From the NCBI RefSeq assembly GCF_049671445.1, contig NZ_JBATUX010000118.1:248001-312000 (forward strand): a DNA stretch of 64,000 bases, in the 5' to 3' direction. Shown in pieces: positions 1 to 8,094 of the stretch. This stretch comes from Paenisporosarcina sp049671445. Its GTDB lineage: Bacteria > Bacillota > Bacilli > Bacillales_A > Planococcaceae. The translations under genes and the position numbers were made by a program. How positions within the stretch are numbered: the stretch's first letter is position 1; each line of letters begins with the position of its first letter. Below the pieces are notes generated by a model. It made no database searches. It had not been told where the DNA came from and saw only the letters and a program-made list of their open reading frames with translations.

Positions 1-225
1 TTCCACAGTCAACAATTGTTAAAAGATTTAAAAGAAGCTTATTATCATAATCGAGAAGCGTTGTGGGCGACATCATTATTTGGGACTCCGCTACACGAGA
101 TGTTGAGAGAGAGTATGCGCTATAAATCAGACGCTGTCCCTTCACATGCGAAGAAACGCATGAGAGAAACCATTGAACGTATGGTAAACGAAGGCGATCG
201 CGGTATGGTAACGTTTATCCTATAA
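1..225 (+). CDS. spoIVA: Stage IV sporulation protein A, C-terminal end (partial)
   Basis: The reading frame is open from the first base of the window and stops at 223-225, so only about the last 74 residues are present; the gene begins upstream. SpoIVA is the ATP-hydrolysing morphogenetic protein that polymerises on the forespore surface and anchors the spore coat and cortex. The visible tail resembles the C-terminal domain of the family, with a LFGTPLHEML stretch, an ETIERMVNEG helix and a hydrophobic end VTFIL; the C terminus is the part that targets SpoIVA to the forespore through SpoVM. The position just before hbs is the B. subtilis arrangement. A strong hairpin terminator follows at once. 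Presence of the gene implies a spore former. Confidence 0.88.
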   Translation, partial: FHSQQLLKDLKEAYYHNREALWATSLFGTPLHEMLRESMRYKSDAVPSHAKKRMRETIERMVNEGDRGMVTFIL

Positions 226-228
226 TAG

Positions 229-275
229 AGAACAGGACTACGCATTTTCCTATGCGAATAGTCCTGTTCTTTTTA
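229..275 (+). terminator. Intrinsic terminator after spoIVA
   Basis: The 12-base arms 229-240 and 259-270 are perfect inverted repeats, with a short inner GCAT/ATGC pairing, and are followed by a run of T. It lies directly after the spoIVA stop and separates spoIVA from hbs. Confidence 0.85.
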
Positions 276-321
276 TTCTGGATGGATTTTCTGCATGAAG
301 TTGGTAATTGTAGCGGAAATA

Positions 322-348
322 TTGTTGCGTAGCCTTTTTGGTTATGAT
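322..348 (+). promoter_or_regulatory. Possible sigma-A promoter for hbs
   Basis: TTGTTG at 322-327 and TATGAT at 343-348 are separated by 15 bases, shorter than the ideal 17. The site lies about 50 bases before the hbs start. Weak by sequence alone. Confidence 0.3.
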
Positions 349-399
349 ACTCTTTTTACAAGATTGAGTTTCCATCCCCTTTGAGAGGAGGTGAATGGT

Positions 400-672
400 G
401 TGAATAAAACAGAATTAGTAAACTCAGTAGCTGAAGCTACAGAACTTTCTAAAAAAGATGCTTCTAAAGCAGTTGATTCGGTATTTGATACAATTCAAGA
501 TGCTCTTGCTAAAGGTGAAAAAATCCAACTTATTGGTTTCGGTAACTTTGAGGTTCGTGAACGTGCTGCTCGTAAGGGTCGTAACCCACAAACAGGTATG
601 GAAATCGACATTGCTGCAAGTAAAGTACCTGCTTTCAAACCAGGTAAAGCTCTTAAAGACGCGGTAAAATAA
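400..672 (+). CDS. hbs: DNA-binding protein HU
   Basis: A 90-residue histone-like nucleoid protein. HU dimers bind and bend DNA without strong sequence preference and compact the chromosome. The family core IQLIGFGNFEVRERAARKGR and the basic beta arm, with RNPQTG and the C-terminal AFKPGKALKD, are intact and almost the same as B. subtilis HBsu. A GTG at 391 is also in frame, but the GTG at 400 gives the usual MNKTEL start and sits 6-8 bases after the strong ribosome site GAGAGGAGG (383-391), so I chose 400. The gene has its own promoter region and terminator, as expected for an abundant monocistronic transcript. Confidence 0.96.
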   Translation: MNKTELVNSVAEATELSKKDASKAVDSVFDTIQDALAKGEKIQLIGFGNFEVRERAARKGRNPQTGMEIDIAASKVPAFKPGKALKDAVK

Positions 673-689
673 GACGCGTGTAATTACAT

Positions 690-732
690 AAAGAACGGTT
701 TTTGTGAGAAATCACAAAAGCCGTTCTTTTTT
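690..732 (+). terminator. Intrinsic terminator after hbs
   Basis: Arms 690-707 and 712-729 pair with a single mismatch around a GAAA loop, and six T follow. It is a strong hairpin fitting a highly expressed single-gene transcript. Confidence 0.88.
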
Positions 733-738
733 GTATGT

Positions 739-1187
739 TCTTTTCGTGTTTCATTTTCCAAATGATATATAGCTAGAAAGAACTCCTTGAAAAGATTGAG
801 ATGCTTTTATATCTTTAAGCACCATCATCTCAACTTCTTGGATAATCGTCTTAACTTTCCAAACTTCTTCTAATTCTGAAGAAATAGTATAGTTTGTAAA
901 GTGATAATGCTTTGTAATCAATATGGACATTTAGGCGATTTCGAAGGATCCCTAAAGTAAATTATGAAAAGAATGTAGACTAATTGAGCGATTTTGCGTA
1001 ACATTTGATGGTATGCTACGATTTACATAGAATTAATACCAAAAATCAGTTGTTTTCATTATCCTTAAATTCATTTGCTTTACTCAAGGAATGAATAGTC
1101 AATTTTCAAGTTCACTATTACACGTTAATTTACATAAAGTCGAATACGGCAAAGTTAGTTGTGTTTTATTATTAGGAGGCGTCAAGC
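739..1187 (+). other. Intergenic region hbs-folE
   Basis: About 450 bases without a gene I can support. It holds a good folE promoter candidate at 994-1022, described separately. A 59-codon open frame on the minus strand (751-930) lacks a ribosome site and is treated as chance. The rest is AT-rich with no clear repeat or hairpin. Confidence 0.5.
994..1022 (+). promoter_or_regulatory. Sigma-A promoter candidate for folE
   Basis: TTGCGT at 994-999 and TACGAT at 1017-1022 are separated by exactly 17 bases, and TGC precedes the -10 (extended -10). The transcript would have a leader of about 160 bases before folE. Confidence 0.5.
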
Positions 1188-1757
1188 ATGTCAACGGTTA
1201 ATTTAGAAAAAATAGAAGAAGCAGTAAAAATGATTTTGGAAGCAGTTGGAGAAAATCCGGATCGTGAAGGATTACTCGAAACACCAAAACGTGTGGCGAA
1301 AATGTATGCTGAAATGTTTTCAGGTTTGAATGAAGATCCAAAAGAATATTTTAAAACTGTCTTCCACGAAGATCATGAAGAATTAGTTTTAGTAAAAGAT
1401 ATTCCATTTCATTCAATGTGTGAGCATCATTTAGTTCCATTTTACGGTAAAGCGCACATCGCTTATATTCCGAGAGATGGAGTAGTGACCGGTTTAAGTA
1501 AATTAGCAAGGGCTGTTGAAACGACAGCGAGACGTCCACAACTACAAGAAAGAATTACATCGACAATTGCTGATTCAATTATGGAGATGTTAAATCCTTA
1601 TGGAGTTTATGTGATCATTGAAGCAGAGCATATGTGTATGACCATGCGAGGAATTAAAAAACCTGGAGCAAAAACGGTTACAGCGGTTGCACGTGGTGTT
1701 TATGAGAAAGATGATGTAAAGCGCAGTGAGATTTTATCATTCATACAAATGAAATAA
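1188..1757 (+). CDS. folE: GTP cyclohydrolase I
   Basis: A 189-residue cytosolic enzyme that converts GTP to 7,8-dihydroneopterin triphosphate, the first step of folate synthesis. The zinc site is visible: Cys78 and His81 in the motif HSMCEHHLVPF, and Cys150 in AEHMCMTMRG. The length is normal for the type I enzyme, and the C-terminal catalytic domain with GLSKLAR and RPQLQERIT is complete. AGGAGG at 1173-1178 is well placed for the ATG. In B. subtilis this gene is called mtrA and pairs with mtrB, exactly as here, but in this window the two genes are separated by 71 bases with a promoter-like element between them. Confidence 0.97.
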   Translation: MSTVNLEKIEEAVKMILEAVGENPDREGLLETPKRVAKMYAEMFSGLNEDPKEYFKTVFHEDHEELVLVKDIPFHSMCEHHLVPFYGKAHIAYIPRDGVVTGLSKLARAVETTARRPQLQERITSTIADSIMEMLNPYGVYVIIEAEHMCMTMRGIKKPGAKTVTAVARGVYEKDDVKRSEILSFIQMK

Positions 1758-1783
1758 GCAAATCATCTTAAAACAATAGGGTA

Positions 1784-1792
1784 TGCTATGAT
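1784..1792 (+). promoter_or_regulatory. Extended -10 element before mtrB
   Basis: TGC followed by TATGAT (1787-1792) lies 37 bases before the mtrB start. No good -35 is visible. The surrounding GGTATGCTAYGAT matches the folE promoter at about 1010-1022. Confidence 0.35.
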
Positions 1793-1828
1793 AAATAGAT
1801 AATTTGGTTCACTTAGGAGGAATGTATA

Positions 1829-2050
1829 ATGGCACAAACAGAATACATTGTGATTCGCGCAGAAGAAGATGGAGTTCATGTCATTGGGTTAACAAGAGGC
1901 ACTGATACAAAATTTCATCACTCCGAAAAGTTAGATCGTGGAGAAGTTATGATTGCCCAATTTACTGAACATACTTCAGCAATCAAAATTAGAGGAAAAG
2001 CAGAAATTCAAACAACACATGGCCAAGTTTTTAGTGAATCTAAAAAATAG
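1829..2050 (+). CDS. mtrB: trp RNA-binding attenuation protein (TRAP)
   Basis: A 73-residue subunit of the 11-mer ring that, when loaded with tryptophan, wraps RNA carrying repeated GAG/UAG triplets and represses trp genes. The sequence is close to B. subtilis TRAP: the tryptophan pocket stretch GLTRGTDTKFHHSEKL is identical, and the RNA-contact residues Lys37, Lys56 and Arg58 of B. subtilis correspond to Lys34, Lys53 and Arg55 here. AGGAGG at 1816-1821 serves the ATG. The protein therefore looks functional, although the trp operon normally found just downstream, between aroH and hisC, is absent from this window; its RNA targets must lie elsewhere. Confidence 0.96.
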   Translation: MAQTEYIVIRAEEDGVHVIGLTRGTDTKFHHSEKLDRGEVMIAQFTEHTSAIKIRGKAEIQTTHGQVFSESKK

Positions 2051-2081
2051 AATCTGTCTACGTGAATGAGTAGCGATGCTG

Positions 2082-2090
2082 TGCTATAAT
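2082..2090 (+). promoter_or_regulatory. Extended -10 promoter for hepS-menG-hepT-ndk
   Basis: A perfect TATAAT at 2085-2090 is preceded by TGC. The hexamer 17 bases upstream, GTGAAT at 2062-2067, is a poor -35. It lies 44 bases before the hepS start. Confidence 0.5.
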
Positions 2091-2134
2091 TACAAAATAC
2101 GACACCGGCAACATAGTGAAATGGAGCACGTACG

Positions 2135-2923
2135 ATGAACGAAAAATTCATTCAAAAAACAATTGAACAATTTCATTCTAAAATATTGAATTATGTCCGT
2201 CATCGGACTCTTCGGAAGCATACTGGAGAACCGGATCTTCGTGAAGACCGTTTATTTTTTTTGCTTCTACCATTGTTGAACGGAGATCAGTGGGATGATG
2301 AACAAGAACAGTCTGCAATTTCAGTTGCAGTTATTTATAGTGCTTTATCGGCACATGATCAAATTAAAGAATTAAATGCATCCTCTAAGAGCCAACAATT
2401 AACTGTATTAGCAGGGGATTACTATAGCGGACTTTACTATCAAATATTAGCTAGCCTTTCAAATATCGACCTAATTCGTTTGCTATCAAATGGAGTAATC
2501 GATATTAGTGAGAAAAAAGCATCGGTTTATGATGATGTTAAGCAATCATTTGAAGAGTGGATGGAGACTATTCAAACAATCGAAAGTTTATCTATTGAAC
2601 AATTTTACGATTATTTTAATTGTGCTGCCTTTAAACCATTTGTTCGTCGTGGATTATTAATTCACCGAATTACATTTGAGTTAGAGCTTGTAAAACAAGG
2701 TAAAGTATCTCGTTTCCAAGAATCTTTATCAGATAGTGAACAACATTTAGGTTTTTCTCACACTTGGCTTGTCTTATTGAATCAAGAGCTGGCCATTCAA
2801 AAAAATAAATTGATGGAAGAAATTTCACAATCTCATCTACTCAGCCATTCTGTTCAGCAATACTTAGTTGAAATGTATGAACTCCGAATGAATGAGCAAG
2901 TGTCTGTCATGAGAGAAAGGTGA
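2135..2923 (+). CDS. hepS: Heptaprenyl diphosphate synthase component I
   Basis: A 262-residue small subunit of the two-component heptaprenyl diphosphate synthase, which makes the C35 side chain of menaquinone-7 together with HepT. Component I has no Asp-rich catalytic motif; it binds substrate and sets chain length. Recognisable features are LREDRLFFLLLP near residue 35, a helical core with AGDYYSGLYYQILA (about residues 90-105), and the C-terminal VQQYLVEMY helix. The sequence is weakly conserved in the family, so the call rests equally on its position before menG and hepT, which is the fixed order in Bacillales. The gap to menG is 7 bases, which suggests coupled translation. Confidence 0.9.
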   Translation: MNEKFIQKTIEQFHSKILNYVRHRTLRKHTGEPDLREDRLFFLLLPLLNGDQWDDEQEQSAISVAVIYSALSAHDQIKELNASSKSQQLTVLAGDYYSGLYYQILASLSNIDLIRLLSNGVIDISEKKASVYDDVKQSFEEWMETIQTIESLSIEQFYDYFNCAAFKPFVRRGLLIHRITFELELVKQGKVSRFQESLSDSEQHLGFSHTWLVLLNQELAIQKNKLMEEISQSHLLSHSVQQYLVEMYELRMNEQVSVMRER

Positions 2924-2930
2924 CATCAGC

Positions 2931-3632
2931 ATGACCAAAACAAAAGAACAACGTGTTCATGAAGTATTTGAAAAAATTTCTGGGAATTACGACAAAATGA
3001 ATTCCGTCATTAGCTTCCAACAACATAAGAAATGGCGTGAAGACACTATGTCTCGTATGAACGTTCAAGACGGTAGCACAACTTTAGATGTTTGTTGTGG
3101 AACTGCTGATTGGACAATTTCAATGGGGCAAGCTGTCGGACCAAATGGCAAAGCGATTGGGTTAGATTTTAGCCAAAATATGTTGAATGTGGGTTATGAG
3201 AAAGTAAAAGCATATCCACAAATTGAATTAATTCATGGCAATGCGATGGAATTGCCATTCCCAGATTCAACGTTTGATTATATTACGATTGGTTTTGGCT
3301 TGCGAAATGTTCCTGATTATATGCAAGTTTTAAAAGAAATTAACCGTGTTTTAAAGCCGGGCGGGATGTTTGTTTGTTTAGAAACATCACAATCTGAATT
3401 ACCTGGTTATAAACATTTGTTTCGATTTTATTTTAAATACATCATGCCAGTGTTTGGTAAGCTTTTCGCGAAAAGTTATAAAGAGTATTCTTGGTTACAA
3501 GAATCTGCGGAAGATTTCCCTGGAATGAAGGAACTTGCAAAAATGATCGAACAAGCTGGATTTGTTCAAGTTGAATATAAACCATATAGCGGTGGAGCAG
3601 CCGCGAGACATATTGGGATGAAAAAAGTTTAA
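2931..3632 (+). CDS. menG: Demethylmenaquinone methyltransferase
   Basis: A 233-residue SAM-dependent C-methyltransferase of the UbiE/MenG family, catalysing the last step of menaquinone synthesis. The glycine-rich SAM motif LDVCCGTADWT lies near residues 52-62, followed by GLDFSQNML and the family stretch DYITIGFGLRNVPD around residue 115. Length and motifs are typical. The ribosome site AAGGTGA overlaps the end of hepS. It sits in the middle of the hepS-menG-hepT cluster, so side-chain formation and ring methylation are co-transcribed. The ring precursor itself comes from chorismate, the product of the aro genes a few kilobases downstream. Confidence 0.96.
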   Translation: MTKTKEQRVHEVFEKISGNYDKMNSVISFQQHKKWREDTMSRMNVQDGSTTLDVCCGTADWTISMGQAVGPNGKAIGLDFSQNMLNVGYEKVKAYPQIELIHGNAMELPFPDSTFDYITIGFGLRNVPDYMQVLKEINRVLKPGGMFVCLETSQSELPGYKHLFRFYFKYIMPVFGKLFAKSYKEYSWLQESAEDFPGMKELAKMIEQAGFVQVEYKPYSGGAAARHIGMKKV

Positions 3633-3655
3633 TTATTGGGAGTAGGTTACTTGTT

Positions 3656-4630
3656 GTGGAAAAGATGAAGTTGAAGATGCTCTATTCTGATATGCGTTCA
3701 GATTTAGATCTCATCGAAAAAGAATTAGAAATAGCGGTGAATTCGTCTTCAGACTTACTCAATGAAGCTTCTCTTCATTTACTACAAGCGGGCGGAAAGC
3801 GAATTCGACCCGTTTTTGTTTTGTTAGCAGCTAAATTTGGGAGTTATCAAATTGACCAAATCATGAATGTTGCAGTACCGTTAGAGCTTATACATATGGC
3901 ATCTCTTGTACACGATGATGTGATTGACGATTCTGAAATGAGACGTGGACAATTAACGGTGAAAGCACAGTGGAATAATCGAGTCGCCATGTATACCGGC
4001 GATTTTATTTTTGCCCGTGCGCTTGAATATATTACCAATATTAAAAATCCACAAGCGCATCGCATTCTTTCTTACACAATGGTCGAAATTTGTGTAGGAG
4101 AAATCATTCAGATAGAAGATAAATCTAAATTAGATCAACGTCTTCAAGATTATTTTAGACGCATAAAAAGAAAAACAGCTTTATTAATTGCCTCTAGCTG
4201 TCAACTTGGTGCAGTAGTTTCCGGTGCCGATGAGAAAACGGTTTTTCATTTAAAACGATTCGGCCATTATGTTGGAATGTCGTTTCAAATCATAGATGAT
4301 ATTTTGGACTTTACATCGACTGATAAAGAATTAGGTAAACCAGCTGGATCAGACTTAATTCAAGGCAATATAACATTACCGATTCTGTTCTTAAAAGATT
4401 CTCCTGAATTTAGACCTGCACTCGAACATGCGATTTCTGGCAATATGACGGAAATTGAGCGGGTTGCATTGGTTAAAAGAATTCGTGAATCAGATGCAAT
4501 TGCTAAATCAAAAGCCATAAGCAATCGCTATTTACAAAAAGCTTTAATAGAACTTGATTCACTACCCTCATCGCCTGCCAAAAAATCTCTCCGCGAAATT
4601 GCGCTTTATATGGGGAAACGTAAATTTTAA
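3656..4630 (+). CDS. hepT: Heptaprenyl diphosphate synthase component II
   Basis: The catalytic large subunit of heptaprenyl diphosphate synthase, 324 residues. Both aspartate-rich motifs of trans-prenyltransferases are present: HDDVID at residues 86-91 and IIDDILDF at 212-219, together with GGKRIRP at 46-52. The start is uncertain. GTG at 3656 is used here; TTG at 3653 and ATG at 3665 are in frame, and the ATG would give MKLKMLYSDM, which aligns well with B. subtilis HepT. The ribosome site GGGAGTAGG at 3639-3647 favours the first two. It works with HepS encoded two genes upstream. Confidence 0.95.
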   Translation: MEKMKLKMLYSDMRSDLDLIEKELEIAVNSSSDLLNEASLHLLQAGGKRIRPVFVLLAAKFGSYQIDQIMNVAVPLELIHMASLVHDDVIDDSEMRRGQLTVKAQWNNRVAMYTGDFIFARALEYITNIKNPQAHRILSYTMVEICVGEIIQIEDKSKLDQRLQDYFRRIKRKTALLIASSCQLGAVVSGADEKTVFHLKRFGHYVGMSFQIIDDILDFTSTDKELGKPAGSDLIQGNITLPILFLKDSPEFRPALEHAISGNMTEIERVALVKRIRESDAIAKSKAISNRYLQKALIELDSLPSSPAKKSLREIALYMGKRKF

Positions 4631-4734
4631 TAGGTTGAACAAACGATAATACAATGGTAGTATTTTTACGGTGGATAAATTACCCTAAACAGTAGGGAAT
4701 CATTCTCTAAGATTCAATTGAAGGAGTGTTTATT

Positions 4735-5181
4735 ATGGAAAGAACGTTTTTAATGGTAAAACCTGATGGCGTACAACGTAACTTGATCGGCGAAATCGTA
4801 GGTCGTTTCGAAAAGAAAGGCTTCCAATTAGTTGGATCTAAATTAATGCAAATCACACCTGAACTAGCTGCTGAACACTATGGCGAGCACAAAGAGCGTC
4901 CATTCTTCGGTGAATTAGTAGACTTCATCACATCTGGACCAGTTTTCGCAATGGTTTGGGAAGGTGAAAATGTAATTTCAGTTGGACGTTTGATGACTGG
5001 AGCTACAAACCCTAAAGAATCTGCACCAGGTACTATTCGTGGAGATTTCGCAGTTACAGTTGGAAAGAACATTATTCACGGTTCTGACTCATCTGATAGC
5101 GCTGTTCGTGAAATTGGTTTATTCTTCAAAGAAGAAGAGCTTGTTTCATACACGAAAGATGCTAACAACTGGATTAACTAA
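4735..5181 (+). CDS. ndk: Nucleoside diphosphate kinase
   Basis: A 148-residue enzyme that moves the gamma phosphate of ATP onto nucleoside diphosphates through a phosphohistidine. The catalytic histidine is His115 in NIIHGSDSSDSA, and the N-terminal MERTFLMVKPDGVQRNLIGE is the family signature. GTG at 4726 is in frame but lies inside the ribosome site; AAGGAG at 4721-4726 is 8 bases before ATG 4735, which is therefore the start. Codon use is strongly biased toward highly expressed genes. In B. subtilis cheR follows; here a terminator follows at once. Confidence 0.97.
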   Translation: MERTFLMVKPDGVQRNLIGEIVGRFEKKGFQLVGSKLMQITPELAAEHYGEHKERPFFGELVDFITSGPVFAMVWEGENVISVGRLMTGATNPKESAPGTIRGDFAVTVGKNIIHGSDSSDSAVREIGLFFKEEELVSYTKDANNWIN

Positions 5182-5188
5182 TAAAAGT

Positions 5189-5228
5189 AAGCAGTCAAAT
5201 GATTTTTCATTTGACTGCTTTTTTATTT
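5189..5228 (+). terminator. Intrinsic terminator after ndk
   Basis: Perfect 14-base arms at 5189-5202 and 5207-5220 close on a four-base T loop and are followed by a T-rich tract. It ends the hep/men/ndk transcript and separates it from the aro operon. Confidence 0.9.
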
Positions 5229-5415
5229 TCCGTCAAATTATCTATACGCTATACTTGTTATATATAGTTCTCATAAAAATGGCTTCTAGCTTCTACCGAT
5301 GAATATAGAGAAAACACCAAGAATCTTTTAATCAAAAATTGAACGATGAAAATGAAAAAGGTTTGTGGTATAGTGTTATTTAAAATACTTTAGCGAGTTG
5401 AAGGGGGAAAGTGTT

Positions 5416-6597
5416 ATGCGTTATTTAACTGCAGGAGAATCTCACGGTCCACAATTGACCGCCATTATAGAAGGATTACCCGCACAATTAACCATTACAG
5501 CAGAAATGATAAATAAGGATTTGAAAAGAAGACAAGGTGGACATGGTCGGGGACGTCGTATGCAAATCGAGACAGATACGGTTGATATTACGTCAGGTGT
5601 AAGACACGGTAAAACATTAGGTTCTCCAGTCGCTTTAGTTGTTACAAATGATGACTGGAAACATTGGACACATGTAATGGGTATTGAACCTTTAGAAGAA
5701 GGATTAAACCCAGAAGACGTGAAGCGCCAAATCACACGTCCACGCCCTGGTCATGCCGATTTAGTTGGGGGCATGAAATATGGTCATACCGACCTACGTA
5801 ACGTCTTAGAACGATCGTCCGCTCGAGAAACTACTGTCCGTGTGGCAGTGGGTGCTGTTGCGAAACAATTATTATCTGAACTAGGTATTAGTATTGTCTC
5901 TCATGTTACAGAAATTGGTGGTATAAAAGCCGACACTTCAAAAAGTGCAGACTTAACTGTTGAGCAAATTCGGGAAATTATTATAGAAGACCCAGTTTAT
6001 TGCGTGGATCAAGAAGCTTCTAAATTAATGGTGCAAGCAATTGATGAAGCGAAAGAAAATGGAGATTCTATTGGCGGAGTCGTTGAAGTTATTGTTGAAG
6101 GGATGCCAGCGGGAATTGGAAGTTACGTTCACTATGACCGTAAGCTAGATGCTAAATTAGCGATGGCTGTGATGAGTATTAATGCCTTTAAAGGTGTTGA
6201 GGTTGGCATGGGATTTGAAATGGCGCGCAAGCCAGGTAGCCAAGTTCACGATGAAATAGAATGGAATCAAGAACAAGGCTATATTAGAACGACGAATCGA
6301 CTAGGCGGCTTAGAAGGTGGTATGTCTACAGGGATGCCAATCGTGATTCGAGGTGTGATGAAGCCTATCCCGACATTATATAAACCACTGCAAAGCGTAG
6401 ATATTTCTACTAAAGAGCCATTTAAAGCTAGCATTGAGCGTTCAGACAGTTGTGCAGTTCCTGCAGCTTCAGTTGTTGCTGAACATGTAGTAGCTTGGGA
6501 AATTGCAAAAGCGATTTTAGATAAATTCCATAGCGATCAGATGCCTCAACTTCTAGAGTCGATAAATCAGCACCGAGCTTACACGAAGGAGTTCTAA
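5416..6597 (+). CDS. aroC: Chorismate synthase
   Basis: The 393-residue final enzyme of the shikimate pathway, which removes phosphate from EPSP to give chorismate using reduced FMN. Family signatures visible are GESHGPQL at the N terminus, RRQGGHGRGRRM near residue 40, and RSDSCAVPAASVVAE near the C terminus. Upstream in-frame TTG at 5398 is rejected because AAGGGGGAAAG at 5401-5411 sits before ATG 5416. It opens the aro operon, with aroB three bases after its stop. B. subtilis names this gene aroF. Chorismate made here feeds tyrosine/phenylalanine, folate and menaquinone. Confidence 0.97.
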   Translation: MRYLTAGESHGPQLTAIIEGLPAQLTITAEMINKDLKRRQGGHGRGRRMQIETDTVDITSGVRHGKTLGSPVALVVTNDDWKHWTHVMGIEPLEEGLNPEDVKRQITRPRPGHADLVGGMKYGHTDLRNVLERSSARETTVRVAVGAVAKQLLSELGISIVSHVTEIGGIKADTSKSADLTVEQIREIIIEDPVYCVDQEASKLMVQAIDEAKENGDSIGGVVEVIVEGMPAGIGSYVHYDRKLDAKLAMAVMSINAFKGVEVGMGFEMARKPGSQVHDEIEWNQEQGYIRTTNRLGGLEGGMSTGMPIVIRGVMKPIPTLYKPLQSVDISTKEPFKASIERSDSCAVPAASVVAEHVVAWEIAKAILDKFHSDQMPQLLESINQHRAYTKEF

Positions 6598-6600
6598 TTT

Positions 6601-7707
6601 ATGCAGACCATTTCAATCGATACGAAACATAAGCATTATGAAGTTTATGTGGGTTCCCACATTTATGAGAGTGCATTGTCTCTTTATGCCAATCAATTAC
6701 AAAAAGCAGACCATGTGGTTATATTTGTCGACGTAGTGGTTGCGAAACTGCATGTAGAAAAATTACTAAAGCCTCTTGAATCCATTAGTGGCAAGTCTGT
6801 ACACGTATTCGAATTACCAGCAGGTGAATCGAGTAAAGCTGTAGAAACGTTTATGGCCTGTCATTCATTTTTACTTGAAGCAGGCTGCACAAGAAAAACA
6901 ATCGCCTTTGCACTAGGTGGAGGCGCTTGTGGTGACGTAGTTGGCTTCGTTGCATCAACATTTATGAGGGGCATTCCTTTTTTTCAATGTCCAACAACCA
7001 TTTTAGCTCATGATAGTGCAGTAGGTGGTAAAACGGCAATCAATCATCCACAAGGCAAAAATATGATTGGCTCATTTTATCAGCCTGAAGCCGTGTTATT
7101 CGATGTCTCAACATTAAGTACATTGCCTCAACAAGAAATTTTGTCTGGTATGGCAGAAGTCATAAAACATGCTCTTATCTCTGATCAACAATGGCTCAAT
7201 GAATTATTGAGTTTTCGGTCATTTGCAGAAATTTCTTCAGCACAGTATTTGTCCTTTTTAGTAAAAGGAATAAAAGTAAAAGCTGCCATCGTTGAAGAGG
7301 ATGAGTATGAGCAATCAGTTAGGAAATACCTTAACCTAGGACATACCTACGGTCATGCGATTGAAGCCACAACTGGTTACGGAAAAATAACGCACGGAGA
7401 ATCAGTTGCAATTGGATTAGTTATTTCACTTCTGCTAAGTGAGAATGTACAGCTACTTGAACAAGGAAACGCAAAAAATCTGTTTGAAGCACTAAACAAA
7501 TTTGGTTATTCGTTCGAGACCGTTTTAGAACATAGTATCGACACACTCCTTTCATATATGAAAAGAGATAAAAAAGCGTCTTTCGGAGAACTTCATTTTG
7601 TTTTACTTGAACAGATTGGAAAGCCTTGTATGAAGATTGTGTCTGTAGAAGACGTCACTTTAGCACATCAACAATTACGAAACTGGATTAAGGAGGTGCA
7701 CAAATGA
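6601..7707 (+). CDS. aroB: 3-dehydroquinate synthase
   Basis: A 368-residue NAD- and metal-dependent enzyme converting DAHP to 3-dehydroquinate in the shikimate pathway. The nucleotide loop GGGACGDVVGFVAST (about residue 106) and the metal-binding region GMAEVIKHALI and GHTYGHAIEA are present. It begins three bases after aroC and its stop overlaps the aroH start in an ATGA arrangement, so translation of the three genes is probably coupled. The length fits the monofunctional bacterial enzyme. Confidence 0.97.
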   Translation: MQTISIDTKHKHYEVYVGSHIYESALSLYANQLQKADHVVIFVDVVVAKLHVEKLLKPLESISGKSVHVFELPAGESSKAVETFMACHSFLLEAGCTRKTIAFALGGGACGDVVGFVASTFMRGIPFFQCPTTILAHDSAVGGKTAINHPQGKNMIGSFYQPEAVLFDVSTLSTLPQQEILSGMAEVIKHALISDQQWLNELLSFRSFAEISSAQYLSFLVKGIKVKAAIVEEDEYEQSVRKYLNLGHTYGHAIEATTGYGKITHGESVAIGLVISLLLSENVQLLEQGNAKNLFEALNKFGYSFETVLEHSIDTLLSYMKRDKKASFGELHFVLLEQIGKPCMKIVSVEDVTLAHQQLRNWIKEVHK

Positions 7708-8069
7708 TACGAGGTATTCGTGGAGCAACAACCATTATAGAAGATTCAGCACAGCATATATTACTTGAGACTGAAAAGCTTGTTTTAGCCATGGCTAAAG
7801 AAAATGATATTCGACCGGAAGATGTCGCATCCGTTATTGTTTCGACGACAACTGATATTGCAGGTGCATTTCCAGCAAAAGCTGTGAGAAGTATTCCTGG
7901 ATGGACATACGTACCTGTGATGTGTACGCATGAAATGGATGTGCCAGGTGCAATAGCCATGTGCATTCGTGTATTAATGCATGTCAATACAGAAAAATCT
8001 CAACGAGATATTCATCATGTTTATTTGAATGAAGCGACAAAACTTCGACCAGATTTAATAACAAGCTAA
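7704..8069 (+). CDS. aroH: Chorismate mutase, AroH class
   Basis: A 121-residue chorismate mutase of the trimeric Bacillus AroH type, turning chorismate into prephenate for tyrosine and phenylalanine. The N-terminal MIRGIRGATTI, the central FPAKAVRSIPGWTYVPVMC and the C-terminal VYLNEAT are characteristic, including the active-site arginines at positions 4 and 7. The ATG overlaps the aroB stop by four bases and a GGAGG lies just upstream. In B. subtilis the trpEDCFBA genes come next; here hisC starts 25 bases later with no trace of trp genes. Confidence 0.96.
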   Translation: MIRGIRGATTIIEDSAQHILLETEKLVLAMAKENDIRPEDVASVIVSTTTDIAGAFPAKAVRSIPGWTYVPVMCTHEMDVPGAIAMCIRVLMHVNTEKSQRDIHHVYLNEATKLRPDLITS

Positions 8070-8094
8070 GTTTAGAAAGAAGAGGCGAATAATA

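Noticed and set aside
751..930. A 59-codon open frame on the minus strand between hbs and folE
   Set aside because: It has no ribosome site and no recognisable family. A frame of this length is expected by chance in AT-rich DNA of this size.
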